Assembly (NCBI GenBank): GCA_963773585.1
Contig: CAVZBR010000004.1
Span: forward strand, 124,001-188,000
Length of the DNA: 64,000 nt
Source of the DNA: CAVXJN01 sp963773585
Lineage (GTDB): Bacteria > Pseudomonadota > Gammaproteobacteria > JASBUN01
Direction of reading: 5' to 3'
Both the position numbers and the translations under genes were made by a program. Below, piece by piece: positions 43,701 through 52,788 of the stretch. How positions within the stretch are numbered: position 1 is the stretch's first letter; every line of letters begins with the position of its first letter. The notes below the pieces were generated by a model. That model saw nothing but the letters and a program-made list of their open reading frames with translations. It was not told where the DNA came from and did no database searches.

Positions 43701-44072
43701 CGCCTCGTGGACCTTCTGCAGAATATCGTCCATGGAGTCCTGCACCGTACCCGACACCGTGCAGTTGATGGTCGAGGTCGCCGGTTTGTGCTCCCAGGCG
43801 CCGGCGTTGGAGGTGATGCGGCCAGCCGGAATCGCGCCGCGGCGCAGTGCCCACAGGAATTCCTGATACCAGTGCTCGCGAACATCGCCCGGCGCCTCCA
43901 CATCCGCGAGGGCGCGGGCGACCCGCTTGTAGGTATCGTCGACACTGGCGTCGATCTCGACGCCGTCCTTGCTCTTCAATCGGTATTTCTTATCCCAAAT
44001 GTCGACCGAAGCGGTTTGGAACGGGATCTCGCTCACGTGGCCGGTGACAGCTCTCAGATGCGCTGGTTTCAT
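40788..44072 (-). CDS. nrdJa: Class II (adenosylcobalamin-dependent) ribonucleotide reductase NrdJa, intein-containing
   Basis: A 1094-residue precursor; without its intein it is 717 residues, close to the known NrdJa length. N-extein 1-324 includes VSGTVQDSMDDILQKV, LKAGCGIGYEFSTLRPRGG and FTVSSAGGRRGAQMATFE. C-extein 702-1094 begins CGEQPLPPYGSCLLGSVNL and holds HHSSIAPTGTISLSLANNAS. It reduces ribonucleotides using a cobalamin-generated thiyl radical, independent of oxygen. ATG 44072 (MKPAHLRAVTG) is preferred; the frame is open to 44189 but without homology. The active-site cysteine region is rebuilt only after splicing. NrdR-like boxes lie upstream. Confidence 0.95.
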   Translation of the reverse strand: MKPAHLRAVTGHVSEIPFQTASVDIWDKKYRLKSKDGVEIDASVDDTYKRVARALADVEAPGDVREHWYQEFLWALRRGAIPAGRITSNAGAWEHKPATSTINCTVSGTVQDSMDDILQKVHEAGLTLKAGCGIGYEFSTLRPRGGYVSGAGAYTSGPLSFMDIYDKMCFTVSSAGGRRGAQMATFEVGHPDVMDFIRAKREDGRLRQFNLSLLITQEFMESVETNADWKLAFPLKAKEAEEGAIDVHDPEQVVWREWPYKNDYLCNDEGLVACKVYRTVPARRLWDMIMTSTYDFAEPGFILIDKVNEMNNNWFCENIRATNPCVPADTWVHTADGPRQVNELIGIPFSARVNAQSHASGVEGFFKTGTKPVVRLQTTEGYQLRLTSDHRVRRVTRFSRYATETEWCEAGRLQTGDRILLNDHRQACEWQGDYTHSQGYLMGLLVGDGTLKSDKAVLSVWKPAAVANGVDAQVSNGVEALMAEALKAAQSLPHRSDFNGWHEVAGRGDYRLSTAALKELAEELGMQPGNKAITPVMERASSDFARGFLRGMFDADGSVQGNQHKGVSVRLAQSDLPRLEAIQRMLLRLGIVSQLYKNRRSAGMQALPDGKGGAQAYAIKAQHELVISGENLEQFNAVVGFSDTDKAARLENALAAYKRNLNRERFVARLETVTADGIEDVYDVQVPGINTFDANGLHAHNCGEQPLPPYGSCLLGSVNLTKFVRDPFTEQARFDWEEFHRVVAVFTRMLDNVVEINGLPLAEQRDEIMRKRRHGMGFLGLGSTLTMLRMKYGSGDSVEFTERVSKELALAGWEQALELAKEKGPAPIMVQEFEVDAEMLRKRPEMKRDGYKVGDRIPGRILHARYSRYMQRVAEVAPELVNQLAETGARFTHHSSIAPTGTISLSLANNASNGIEPSFAHHYFRNVIREGRKTKEKVDVYSFELLAYRGLINARALPESEDPQEQLPEYFITAEDITPKEHVDIQAAAQCWIDSSISKTANVPTEYPFEDFKDIYLYAYHQGLKGCTTFRFNPEAFQGVLVKGKDLENTTYRFTLDDGSVVELKGNEEVEYDGEMHTAANLYDALKEGYYGKF
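41970..43100 (-). mobile_element. Intein with LAGLIDADG homing endonuclease inside NrdJa
   Basis: A 377-residue in-frame insertion between ATNP and CGEQPLPPYG of the RNR. It starts with Cys (CVPADTWVHTADGPRQV, block A), has a block B Thr-His motif (LRLTSDHRVRRV), two endonuclease motifs (GYLMGLLVGDGTL and GFLRGMFDADGSV with their acidic residues), block F (DGIEDVYDVQVPG) and ends NTFDANGLHAHN before the +1 Cys. All splicing residues (Cys1, His-Asn, Cys+1) are intact. By eye its DNA has less GC and different codon choices than the flanking exteins, suggesting recent horizontal arrival. It sits in the conserved active-site segment, a favoured RNR insertion site. Confidence 0.95.
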
Positions 44073-44183
44073 GATGAGAAGGGTCCCCTTCTGGGTGTTG
44101 TTGTGGTGGCGCTCATCGCAACCCGGTGGCATGAAGCACGCACCGGCTTGGTGGTATCTGGGTGTTCGTTTTCTTGTCGGTAT

Positions 44184-44199
44184 ACACAAGATGTTGTGT
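44184..44199. promoter_or_regulatory. NrdR-box-like site 1
   Basis: The 16-bp sequence ACACAAGATGTTGTGT matches the published NrdR box pattern (acaCwAtATaTwGtgt) at 14 of 16 positions and is palindromic apart from its centre. It lies about 112 bp upstream of the nrdJa ATG. NrdR represses RNR genes when dATP and ATP are high. No nrdR gene is in the window. Confidence 0.65.
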
Positions 44200-44349
44200 A
44201 TGAAGTGAGTAGAGTAGGCGCCTCCAAAAACACTGTCAAGGGGCGGGAGCGGTCAGAATCTACGTATTTTTATACGTATTTTCAACAACTTATAAATATT
44301 GTCCGGTAAATCATGCGCATACGTCATATATGCCGAATCGAGACTCACA

Positions 44350-44365
44350 CTACAATATATTGTGG
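44350..44365. promoter_or_regulatory. NrdR-box-like site 2
   Basis: CTACAATATATTGTGG matches the NrdR box at its whole core (13 of 16 positions). It is 166 bp from site 1, much wider than the roughly three-turn spacing usual for NrdR box pairs, and lies in the divergent region shared with the heat-shock genes. A weak third match is seen near 44289-44304. Confidence 0.5.
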
Positions 44366-44399
44366 TGTTGACAAACCCCCGCACGGCCCCGGTTGAACT

Positions 44400-44427
44400 C
44401 TTGAAATGCGCCGCCGAGACACCATTT
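44400..44427 (+). promoter_or_regulatory. Sigma32-like heat-shock promoter
   Basis: A perfect CTTGAAA -35 element, 13-base spacer and a CACCATTT -10 element (7 of 8 to CCCCATnT) stand about 75 bases before the first hsp20 gene. This is the canonical RpoH promoter layout and explains induction of the small heat-shock protein and protease genes downstream. Confidence 0.75.
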
Positions 44428-44503
44428 CCGGGTAAACCAGGCCGCCGGATGGCGGCACCCGAACGGCAGATGTGATTGTTCCAATACGATGAGGATACCA
44501 GTC

Positions 44504-44950
44504 ATGGCTATGACCCGATATGAACCTTGGAGTGCTTTTCAACAACTCAGCGACGAGCTCAACCGCATGTTCGATCAGCGCCCGAACCGGCACACCGACG
44601 AAGCCGGTAACGTAGTCGCCAGCGACTGGGTGCCTGCAGTGGACATACGCGAAGAAGACGACGCCTTCGTGATCCACGCCGACATCCCGGGCGTCGAACC
44701 TGCCGACATCGATGTGCATATGGAAAAGGGTATGCTGAGCATCTGCGGCGAACGCAGCAAGCTCACCAAGGAAGAACAGGACGGCTATAAGCGCACCGAG
44801 CGCGCCCGCGGCACTTTCCTGCGCCGCTTCAGCCTGCCGGACAGCGCCGACGCGGAGCGCATCGCCGCGAAGTGTAAGAACGGTGTGCTCGAGGTTGTCA
44901 TCCCCAAGCACGAGAAACTGCAACCGCGCAAGATCACGGTTGCGGAATAG
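44504..44950 (+). CDS. Hsp20/alpha-crystallin family small heat-shock protein
   Basis: A 148-residue small chaperone. The alpha-crystallin domain spans about residues 40-140: WVPAVDIREEDDAFVIHADI, then GMLSICGERS, GTFLRRFSLPDSAD and the closing AKCKNGVLEVVIPKHEK, whose GVLEV motif is conserved. It should bind unfolding proteins as oligomers in the cytoplasm. GAGG precedes the ATG by about 8 bases. It is the first gene after a sigma32-like promoter, followed by a second Hsp20 and a Deg protease. Confidence 0.93.
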   Translation: MAMTRYEPWSAFQQLSDELNRMFDQRPNRHTDEAGNVVASDWVPAVDIREEDDAFVIHADIPGVEPADIDVHMEKGMLSICGERSKLTKEEQDGYKRTERARGTFLRRFSLPDSADAERIAAKCKNGVLEVVIPKHEKLQPRKITVAE

Positions 44951-44961
44951 ACCACGGGCCC

Positions 44962-44987
44962 GGCCGCCGTGCGCGCGCACGGCGGCC
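44962..44987. other. Perfect 26-bp palindrome between the two hsp20 genes
   Basis: Two 13-base arms (GGCCGCCGTGCGC and its exact complement) form a GC-only hairpin 11 bases after the first hsp20 stop. No T-run follows, so it is not a standard terminator; it may stabilise or attenuate the mRNA, giving different amounts of the two chaperones. Confidence 0.8.
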
Positions 44988-45039
44988 CCCTGCATCGGTG
45001 CGGCTCATTGGGCCGGCCGCCACACGGAGTGCGCAACCT

Positions 45040-45539
45040 ATGACTACCCTGCAACAGTTGCACCAAGGCCTCGAACGGGCCCGGGAGCACATGAGCGAAG
45101 GCTGGAACCAGCTGCGTCAGCGCGCGTCGCGCGCCATCACCCGCTTCCACCCCCAAGAGGACCGGGACGGACTGCAGCGGGCGCGCGAACAAAATCCCCA
45201 TCAAGCGCCGAGTTGGGGATTGCTGGCTGCCGAAATGCGCGAATTCGACGACGAGATCGTGGTCCGGTTGGAGAGCCCGGGTATGGAACCTGAAGGTTTC
45301 GATATCGAAGTAGTGGATGACGTCTTGATCATTCGAGGCGAGAAGCGATTGCAATGGGATCGAAGCAGTGGAGAATTCCAAATCATGGAGTGCGCCTACG
45401 GCGCATTCGAGCGCGCCATCCCGCTCCCGGCACCCGTAGAAAACGACCGCACCCGCGCCCGGTACCGCCGTGGTGTCCTGCAAATCAATCTGCCGAAGGC
45501 GCCCGGGAGCCGCAAACGTAAGATCACGGTGGCCGCCGG

Positions 45540-45543
<4 letters not shown>
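45040..45543 (+). CDS. Second Hsp20 family protein, divergent
   Basis: A 167-residue protein with an alpha-crystallin domain in its C-terminal two-thirds (EFDDEIVVRLESPGMEPEGF, VVDDVLIIRGEKRLQWDRSS, RYRRGVLQINLPKA). The N-terminal part is amphipathic and positively charged rather than the usual. It may form hetero-oligomers with the first Hsp20. A GGAG lies about 10 bases upstream of the ATG. It overlaps degQ by 4 bp, so translation is likely coupled. Confidence 0.85.
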
Positions 45544-46919
<1,376 letters not shown>

Positions 46920-47471
46920 CAGTCCCGTCGAACGATTCCGGACTCCTGCGGCGCGCCTGACTTGGTGCGCGGGAACGCGCGCCATCGGCCGATTCCGGTT
47001 GCGCCACCGCTGCCCGCGAACCAATTCAAGGCCCCAATCCTCGGCGTGGAAGCAATCCGTCACGCGCTCCTGAAGGCAATGTCGGCGCAGCGATCATTCC
47101 GGTTCAGGGCGAGTGCCGGACTCCTTCTATCTAAATGCCGAGGCACCGGGAACGCCTCCCTGGACCATACACGAAGAAGGTTGGCGTCACGCGGCTGCCA
47201 TCGACTGGCGTTCAGGACCGATAAACGGGACCAATTCGGCTACCATTGCGGCAGCGCCCGATGCGAGCAGTTCCGCACGTTCCGCCCGGGGAAGGTTCAC
47301 TACGCTCGAGCTTGCGTCCGGCGCCGGGATCCGCCAGGTGGGAATCGTCGACGGAGTTCGCAACAGCAACTCACACGAGTCGGGTTATCCTATGGTCCCG
47401 GATGACCGGGACGCAGGCTGAACCACGCGGCGCGACGCCGCGGGTCGAATGGAGCAAGAGGCATATCTTGG
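46920..47471. other. 552-bp stretch without a supported gene
   Basis: Frames of up to about 147 codons are open on the plus strand, but none shows a domain, a good ribosome site or codon use like neighbouring genes. No clear terminator follows degQ. It is probably a mix of degQ 3' flank and the promoter of the next gene. Confidence 0.6.
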
Positions 47472-47858
47472 ATGCAACTGAATCGTGTGCTCATCGTAGA
47501 GGACGAACCTGACATTCAGACAATTGCGCGCCTCGCCCTGGAAACGGTGGGTGAACTCACCGTAGCGACCTGCGATTGCGGCGAACAGGCGCTGCCTACC
47601 GCCTTGGCGTTTCACCCGGATCTGGTTCTGTTGGACGTCATGATGCCGGGAATGGACGGGCCAACCACCCTGCGGACGCTTCGGCAGGCACCGGAATTGT
47701 GCGCCGTGCCGGTGGTGTTCATGACCGCCAAGGTCCAGCCACAGGAGGTGCAGTCGTTCCTGGCGCTCGGCGCCGCCGACGTGATCGCAAAACCCTTTGA
47801 CCCCATGACATTGGCCGAACGCGTGCGCGACATCTGGGAACGACACCAAGACGCGTAA
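47472..47858 (+). CDS. Stand-alone response regulator (receiver only)
   Basis: A 128-residue CheY-like receiver: VLIVEDEPDIQT for the acid pair, phospho-acceptor Asp in DLVLLDVMMPGMDGP, Thr in VVFMTAKVQPQEV and Lys in VIAKPFDPMTL. No output domain or kinase is adjacent, so it would act by protein contact with an unknown partner. Confidence 0.9.
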   Translation: MQLNRVLIVEDEPDIQTIARLALETVGELTVATCDCGEQALPTALAFHPDLVLLDVMMPGMDGPTTLRTLRQAPELCAVPVVFMTAKVQPQEVQSFLALGAADVIAKPFDPMTLAERVRDIWERHQDA

Positions 47859-48262
47859 GTCACGCTGCGAGCACACTGACTGACTTCACCGGGACCTAAC
47901 CCAGGGCGGTCGAAAGTGCGACAGCTCCCGCACCGCCATCCACCTTTCGCCGTTGCCGTTGAGCGCTTGCGCCGCCGGCTTTTCCCAGGCGACCACCGGA
48001 TCGACGCCGCTGGCGATCCATTTTGCACTCTGCCCGGTGCGCCCAAATCGCGTTTCGATCCATCAGGCCCACCAAACTCTTCCGCGGCCTGCATCGCAGG
48101 CTTTTCGCGTGCCGGCCCGAATATATATCCGCGACGCGTCCAATATGCCGCAGTGGAGTACGGGCTTTTCCGGACGCGCCGCACACCGCCACCTTTTCAG
48201 GCCCCCTCCCTGGCCTATGCTGGAAGCTGGTGCAGCGCGGCTGCCCGCCCACAGGAAGCGGA
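47859..48262. other. 404-bp stretch without a supported gene
   Basis: Open frames on both strands overlap each other and have low-complexity products. Nothing recognised. It ends at the 12-bp repeats that precede the lipoprotein gene. Confidence 0.55.
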
Positions 48263-48346
48263 ATCGAACCGCAATCGAGACGCAAATCGAAAGTGGGATC
48301 GAAAGTGGGATCGGAACAGGGATCGGAATAGGGATCGGAACCGGAG
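48263..48346. repeat. Degenerate 12-bp tandem repeat ahead of a lipoprotein gene
   Basis: ATCG recurs at 48263, 48274, 48286, 48298, 48310, 48322 and 48334, with last units close to GGGATCGGAACA. The repeats end immediately before the ATG of the next gene and supply purine-rich GGAA/GGAG sequence where its ribosome site should be. Slippage here could alter the 5' leader. Confidence 0.85.
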
Positions 48347-48715
48347 ATGGGGACAGTATCTGCACAGGGACTGGGTGCGATCATCGCCGCCATGTTGCTC
48401 ACGGCGTGCGCGTCAGCGCCGCAGCGGATCCCGATCGCCCGCGCGGAACAGGCCATAGCCCACGCAGTCAAGAACAACGCAGAAGCCACTGCGGGCATCG
48501 ATCTTCGCTCGGGCCGCACCAAGCTTAGTAAAGCCAAAGCAGCAGAACGGAACGGCGATGCCGAGCGCGCAAGGCGACTCGCGGAACAAGCAATCATTGA
48601 CGCGCAACTGGCGGAAGCAAAGGCGCAGGCGCATGGTGCCGAGCGCAGAGCGAGCGAGCTGAAGCCCCGCTCGACGATGCGAAAAGCGCCCGCTCAGGTG
48701 TCACGCAATCCATAG
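48347..48715 (+). CDS. DUF4398-type small lipoprotein
   Basis: A 122-residue protein with a lipoprotein signal (IIAAMLLTACASAP, lipobox LTAC) and a helical DUF4398-like domain (IARAEQAIAHAVKNNAEATA, LSKAKAAERNGDAERARRLA). Probably outer-membrane lipoprotein in the periplasm; function unknown. It is paired with an OmpA-domain protein sharing the same N-terminal type, 16 bases downstream. Confidence 0.8.
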   Translation: MGTVSAQGLGAIIAAMLLTACASAPQRIPIARAEQAIAHAVKNNAEATAGIDLRSGRTKLSKAKAAERNGDAERARRLAEQAIIDAQLAEAKAQAHGAERRASELKPRSTMRKAPAQVSRNP

Positions 48716-48731
48716 CACAGAGTCGAAGGAC

Positions 48732-49667
48732 ATGGACAAAACCGCAATCTGGCGTAACGTGCGCACTGGCGCGATGCTGTTGACGCTGGTTGCCTTATTG
48801 AGCGGCTGTGCCGGCGGCGTCCGCAGTTCCGGCGCGGAACCCGAACTCGCCCGCGCGCGCTCGGCATACGCGCAAGCGGTGGCCGACCCAGCGGTGAACA
48901 GCCTTGCGAGTACCGCGCTCGCTGATGCACATCGCGCCCTGCAGCGCGCCGAGGCCGCTGCGGAAGCCAATGCGAGTCCGCAGGAACAAGCGCATCTGGC
49001 CTACATCGCGGAACGCAAAGTCGATATCGCGCGCGCCAAGGCGCGTGAAGCCGCGGCGAAGCAGGAGATCGAATCCGCGATGCGACAGCGGGCTTCAGAG
49101 GCTGGAGCCGCGGAAAACGCAACGGCTGAGGAATCGCGGCGCGAAGCACTGCGGGCCCACGCGAAAGCGCAAAGCGCGCGGGAGGCAGCCTTGGCAGCCG
49201 AACTCGCGGAGTCTCAAGGTGGCGGGGTCACGGACAGCACCCAACAGCAACTTGAAAGCGACCTCGCCGCACTCGAAGTCCCGGCCCGGGAAACAGACCG
49301 CGGCTTTGTGGCGACCTTGGACGACGAGATGTTCACAGGTGCCGATTCGACGCCCTTGATAGTCCAAAAGCTCCAGCCGGTGATCGAATATCTGAAAGCG
49401 CACCCAAAACGCGAAGTCATTATCGAAGGCTATACCGACAACAATATGCCCGTCGCCGAAAGTCTCAGTCTGTCCCAGGCGCGGGCCGAATCGGTACAAA
49501 CCGAACTCGTTCGACGCGGCATCGCGCGCGGTCGAATTCTGGCGCGCGGATACGGCCCGGATTTTCCGGTCGCCGACAACGATACGGCTGCGGGACGCCA
49601 ACGCAATCGGCGCGTCGATATCGTGATAACCCCGGCCGGCCAGCCTGCGCGCCAACAGCTTCGCTAA
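48732..49667 (+). CDS. OmpA-family lipoprotein with DUF4398-like N-terminus
   Basis: A 311-residue protein. Lipoprotein signal (LTLVALLSGCAGGV), then a DUF4398-like alanine-rich helical region (about 30-160), and a C-terminal OmpA peptidoglycan-binding domain (about 195-305) with VIIEGYTDNNMPVAESLSLS, RARGYGPDFPV-like segment ARGYGPDFPVADN and QRNRRVDIVI. It should tether the outer membrane to the wall. AAGGA lies just before the ATG. Confidence 0.9.
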   Translation: MDKTAIWRNVRTGAMLLTLVALLSGCAGGVRSSGAEPELARARSAYAQAVADPAVNSLASTALADAHRALQRAEAAAEANASPQEQAHLAYIAERKVDIARAKAREAAAKQEIESAMRQRASEAGAAENATAEESRREALRAHAKAQSAREAALAAELAESQGGGVTDSTQQQLESDLAALEVPARETDRGFVATLDDEMFTGADSTPLIVQKLQPVIEYLKAHPKREVIIEGYTDNNMPVAESLSLSQARAESVQTELVRRGIARGRILARGYGPDFPVADNDTAAGRQRNRRVDIVITPAGQPARQQLR

Positions 49668-49734
49668 TGTTCGCACTCGAACTATGCAACGAGCGACTTG
49701 ATTCGGGCCACAGCCCGCTGCAACAGGATATTCA

Positions 49735-49923
49735 ATGAATATTGAAGTCACAGGCATTTTTTCACTGCTGCTGTTGATCGCCGATATCTGGGCGATCATC
49801 AACATCGTTCAAAGCGGCGCAACCACCGGCGCCAAGGTGCTATGGGTGGTGCTGGTATTACTGCTACCGCTGTTGGGCCTGATCATCTGGCTGGTGGCGG
49901 GCCCGCGCGGAACCCGCACCTGA
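49735..49923 (+). CDS. Small membrane protein with PLDc_N-like domain
   Basis: A 62-residue protein with two membrane helices (FSLLLLIADIWAIINIV and VLWVVLVLLLPLLGLIIWLV) and the short loop QSGATTGAKVLW between them, matching the phospholipase D N-terminal-type small membrane family. AGGA stands 8 bases before the ATG. Function unknown; such proteins are common stress-associated envelope components. Confidence 0.8.
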   Translation: MNIEVTGIFSLLLLIADIWAIINIVQSGATTGAKVLWVVLVLLLPLLGLIIWLVAGPRGTRT

Positions 49924-50004
49924 CTTGCAGGAAAGTCGGCAGATTCGCAGAGGAGCGCTGCGCTCCAACACCGACGCGGTCGTCACGGATAACGGAGGAC
50001 TTCG

Positions 50005-50655
50005 ATGGAATTGAAAGCGATTGCACTGAATTGCACCCTGAAGAAATCCCCTCAAGTATCCAACACCGAGGCTCTGCTCCGGAAAGTACTGCAGTTGCTG
50101 GAGCCGCTTGGCGTGGCATCGGAGTTGATCCGGGTCGTCGACCACCACATTCCCTTTGGCGTGGCGTCGGACATGGGCGAAGGCGATCAATGGCCCGAGA
50201 TCTACGCCAAGATCAAGGCATCGCAAATTCTGATCATCGGCACACCGATCTGGATGGGCGTGCGTGGTTCGGTGGCGCAAATGGTCATCGAGCGCCTGGA
50301 TGGCAGCTACGGCGACTCCGACAAACAGACCGGCCAGTTTCCGCTCTACAACAAGGTCGCCGGCATTGTGGTTACCGGCAATGAGGATGGGGCACAGGCT
50401 GCGGCTCGGACCACACTGTTCAACTTGACTCACTTGGGCTGCGCAGTGCCGCCCAACGCCGACTGTTACTGGGTCGGGGAAGCGGGCCCCGGACCCAGTT
50501 ATCTCGACGCCGACGGGCCCCGGCATCAGTACACGAACAAGACTGCGCGCTACATGGCGCACAATCTGCACTACCTGGCGCGACTGCTGCATGAGCATCC
50601 GATTCCGACCAACCTGGCTGAGCTGGGCCGAGAAGCGGAGCGAGAAAGCCGATAG
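50005..50655 (+). CDS. NADPH-dependent FMN reductase/flavodoxin-fold protein
   Basis: A 216-residue protein with flavodoxin-like fold: AIALNCTLKKSPQVSNTEAL (phosphate-binding loop region), QILIIGTPIWMGVRGSVAQM (FMN ring-binding loop) and VAGIVVTGNEDGAQAA. It probably carries FMN and transfers electrons to a quinone or other acceptor in the cytoplasm. GGAGG lies 8 bases before the ATG. Physiological role unknown. Confidence 0.85.
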   Translation: MELKAIALNCTLKKSPQVSNTEALLRKVLQLLEPLGVASELIRVVDHHIPFGVASDMGEGDQWPEIYAKIKASQILIIGTPIWMGVRGSVAQMVIERLDGSYGDSDKQTGQFPLYNKVAGIVVTGNEDGAQAAARTTLFNLTHLGCAVPPNADCYWVGEAGPGPSYLDADGPRHQYTNKTARYMAHNLHYLARLLHEHPIPTNLAELGREAERESR

Positions 50656-50759
50656 GGCCGATACCGCTACAGCATGGAGCGACTCACTTTCCATGATTCG
50701 AGGCCGCGCGTGTCTGCGGCGCTATGACATTCAATCCGACATGAGGCGCGCTATTCGCA

Positions 50760-50957
50760 ATGAAGAAATATGGAATCCGCTTTACGATGCCCGCAGGCGA
50801 CACGATGCGGAAGTTTCTAGGGGACGATTGGGAGTCCTTTCGTTGGTACGAAACCGCCGAGGAGCGCGACGAAGCGTATGCCGCGTTGCGGCGGCAACCG
50901 CCCTATTACCGGCAAGGAGACGCCCCGACACAAATCATGACGCGGATCGACCGTTGA
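50760..50957 (+). CDS. Small soluble protein, function unknown
   Basis: A 65-residue protein, MKKYGIRFTMPAGDTMRKFL, then WESFRWYETAEERDEAYAAL. The pattern of an N-terminal strand, an acidic aromatic middle and a short helix looks like a real conserved small family (KYGIRF...WYETAEERD) rather than a chance frame. No named function. It is followed by 161 bp before the antiporter gene. Confidence 0.65.
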   Translation: MKKYGIRFTMPAGDTMRKFLGDDWESFRWYETAEERDEAYAALRRQPPYYRQGDAPTQIMTRIDR

Positions 50958-51118
50958 CCATGGCGGCCGGTGCGCAATAGCTCGCGGGTGGCCCACCCTG
51001 GGCGCGCGATGCTGCGAATTCTTCCAAAGCCGGGAGGCTCGACTTCCGCCAGACCGTGGCTTCGCATTTTCGATGATCGGAAAATGAACCCCGTCGCCAA
51101 CAATAACCAGGATCTCGC

Positions 51119-52432
51119 GTGAATCAGCTCAACCTAGCTTTCGCCATAATCGGCTGTCTGGTGGTGGTGTTGGCGCTATTCGCCGGCTTTATCAAGACGC
51201 GGATACTCGTGTTGAGTGAACCGTTGATTGCCGTCCTGCTGGGTATCGCAGTCGGCCCGGCGATACTCGATTGGCTCGACCCCCGGAGCTGGGGCGACAT
51301 TCTCACGGTTCTGGAGCAGTTGGCACGGCTCTCGGTGGCCGTCGCGGTGATGAGCATTGCGGTACGGCTACCCGACGGTTTCTTCCGCGCGCACGCCCGG
51401 GCAATGGCGGTGCTGCTGGGCCTGGGCATGGTCAGCATGTGGTTGATCAGCGGACTGCTCTCCTTTTGGCTATTGAGCGTCCCGTTCTGGTCGGCGATGT
51501 TGATCGGCGCAATCGTGACGCCGACGGACCCGGTTGTCTCCGGCGCGATCGTCACCGGTGAGGTGGCCGAGCGGTCCATCCCCGCGCACGTGCGCAATAT
51601 TCTCGCCGCCGAGTCCGGTGTCAACGACGGCGGCGCCTATCCGTACGTGTTCCTTTCCCTGCTGCTACTGACCGCACCGGTCAAACCCGCGCTCAGCGAG
51701 TGGATCACACAAAGCGTGTTGCTGGGGGTAGTCGCCGCAGCGGGACTGGGCATTGCCATCGGCTACGTCGCCGGTCGCGGGCAACGATGGGCGCATCAAA
51801 AAGGCTACCCTGAAGAGGTATCCACGCTGACTGTTACCATCGGACTTTCTGTGACGGTGCTAGGCGCAGTAAAACTACTCGGCAGCGACGGTATCCTTGC
51901 CGTTTTCGCGGCGGGCATCGTGTTTCGCCGGTTCACCGACCACAAGCTCACTTCAGGAGCATTCGGTGCGCAGGAGGGCGTCAATCGCCTGGTTTCATTC
52001 CCGCTGTTCGTCATATTCGGCGCGGTATTGCCGTGGGACCAATGGCAGAATTTGGGATGGCCGGCCGTCGCGTTGGCGGTCGCGATTCTGCTGCTGCGGC
52101 GCCTGCCGCTGTTGCTGGCGCTGGCGCCGCTGATGTCGACGCCCAGCGGCCGGCGCGACGCCTGGTTCATGGGTTGGTTCGGACCTCTGGGCGCAGCGGC
52201 GATCTTCTATGCAACGTTGGTGGTTCGGGAGACCGGACAGTCGGCGTACTGGAACATCTGCAGTTTATTGATTTTCGCGTCCGTGGTCGCTCACGGCGCC
52301 ACCGCTACCCTGTTTACTCTGCGGTACGGAAAAAGCGTCGAGAACGAGCGCCGACGAGCCAACAACTCAGACCCTGGGCGGGGTTCCGAAGGCGCGCAGG
52401 GAACCAGCACAGCTCAGGAATCATCCCCCTGA
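51119..52432 (+). CDS. CPA1-type Na+(K+)/H+ antiporter
   Basis: A 437-residue membrane protein with about 12 helices. The ion-site motifs are present: GAIVTPTDPVVSGAIVTGEV and LAAESGVNDGGAYPYVFL, where the ND pair is characteristic of CPA1 exchangers. A hydrophilic tail ends the protein. It would exchange cytoplasmic Na+ or K+ for H+ at the inner membrane. GTG start with an AGGA about 6 bases upstream. Its 3' end overlaps the convergent FHA gene by 19 bp. Confidence 0.9.
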   Translation: MNQLNLAFAIIGCLVVVLALFAGFIKTRILVLSEPLIAVLLGIAVGPAILDWLDPRSWGDILTVLEQLARLSVAVAVMSIAVRLPDGFFRAHARAMAVLLGLGMVSMWLISGLLSFWLLSVPFWSAMLIGAIVTPTDPVVSGAIVTGEVAERSIPAHVRNILAAESGVNDGGAYPYVFLSLLLLTAPVKPALSEWITQSVLLGVVAAAGLGIAIGYVAGRGQRWAHQKGYPEEVSTLTVTIGLSVTVLGAVKLLGSDGILAVFAAGIVFRRFTDHKLTSGAFGAQEGVNRLVSFPLFVIFGAVLPWDQWQNLGWPAVALAVAILLLRRLPLLLALAPLMSTPSGRRDAWFMGWFGPLGAAAIFYATLVVRETGQSAYWNICSLLIFASVVAHGATATLFTLRYGKSVENERRRANNSDPGRGSEGAQGTSTAQESSP

Positions 52433-52788
52433 TTGAGCTTGCGAAGGTCCGCGTCGCTCAGCACCATGGTGGTCTGGGTGTCCTTGCGAACCGCGTCGCC
52501 AACGTCGGGTTCAAATATCAGTTTGTGCGTACCCACGGTGATGACATCGGAGGCCTGCAGCGTCTGCTCATTAATACGTTTGCCATTGACGAAGGTGCCA
52601 TTGGTGCTGCGTTGATCCTGAACATAGGTCGGGCGAAAAAATGAAATGATCTTCGCATGCAGCCCTGACACGGTGGGATCGTCCAGACACACGTCATTAT
52701 CAGCATTTCGTCCGATACTCACAGTGCCTTGATCGAAAACACGCTCCGCGATTTTTTGCTGGTTGAGTTTGACGATCAATTTATACAT
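52414..52788 (-). CDS. FHA domain protein
   Basis: A 124-residue single FHA domain: VSIGRNADNDVCLDDPTVSG, LHAKI, RSTNGTFVNGKRI are the phosphothreonine-binding loops. It would bind phosphorylated partner proteins; no Ser/Thr kinase is nearby. The ATG giving MYKLIVKLNQQ is preferred over a longer frame to 52836. It is convergent with the antiporter gene. Confidence 0.88.
   Translation of the reverse strand: MYKLIVKLNQQKIAERVFDQGTVSIGRNADNDVCLDDPTVSGLHAKIISFFRPTYVQDQRSTNGTFVNGKRINEQTLQASDVITVGTHKLIFEPDVGDAVRKDTQTTMVLSDADLRKLNQGDDS

Noticed and set aside
43005..44309. 434-codon plus-strand frame opposite nrdJa
   Set aside because: Antisense shadow of the RNR and of the start of its intein.
44241..44310. 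Cobalamin riboswitch before nrdJ
   Set aside because: No B12-box-like conserved core was seen in the 5' leader; the NrdR-type palindromes explain regulation better.
46962..47421. Plus-strand frames of 102-147 codons after degQ
   Set aside because: No ribosome site, no domain, low-complexity composition.
50760..50957. Chance short frame
   Set aside because: I rejected this dismissal: the WYETAEERD pattern and codon use look like a real small protein, so it is listed as a gene.
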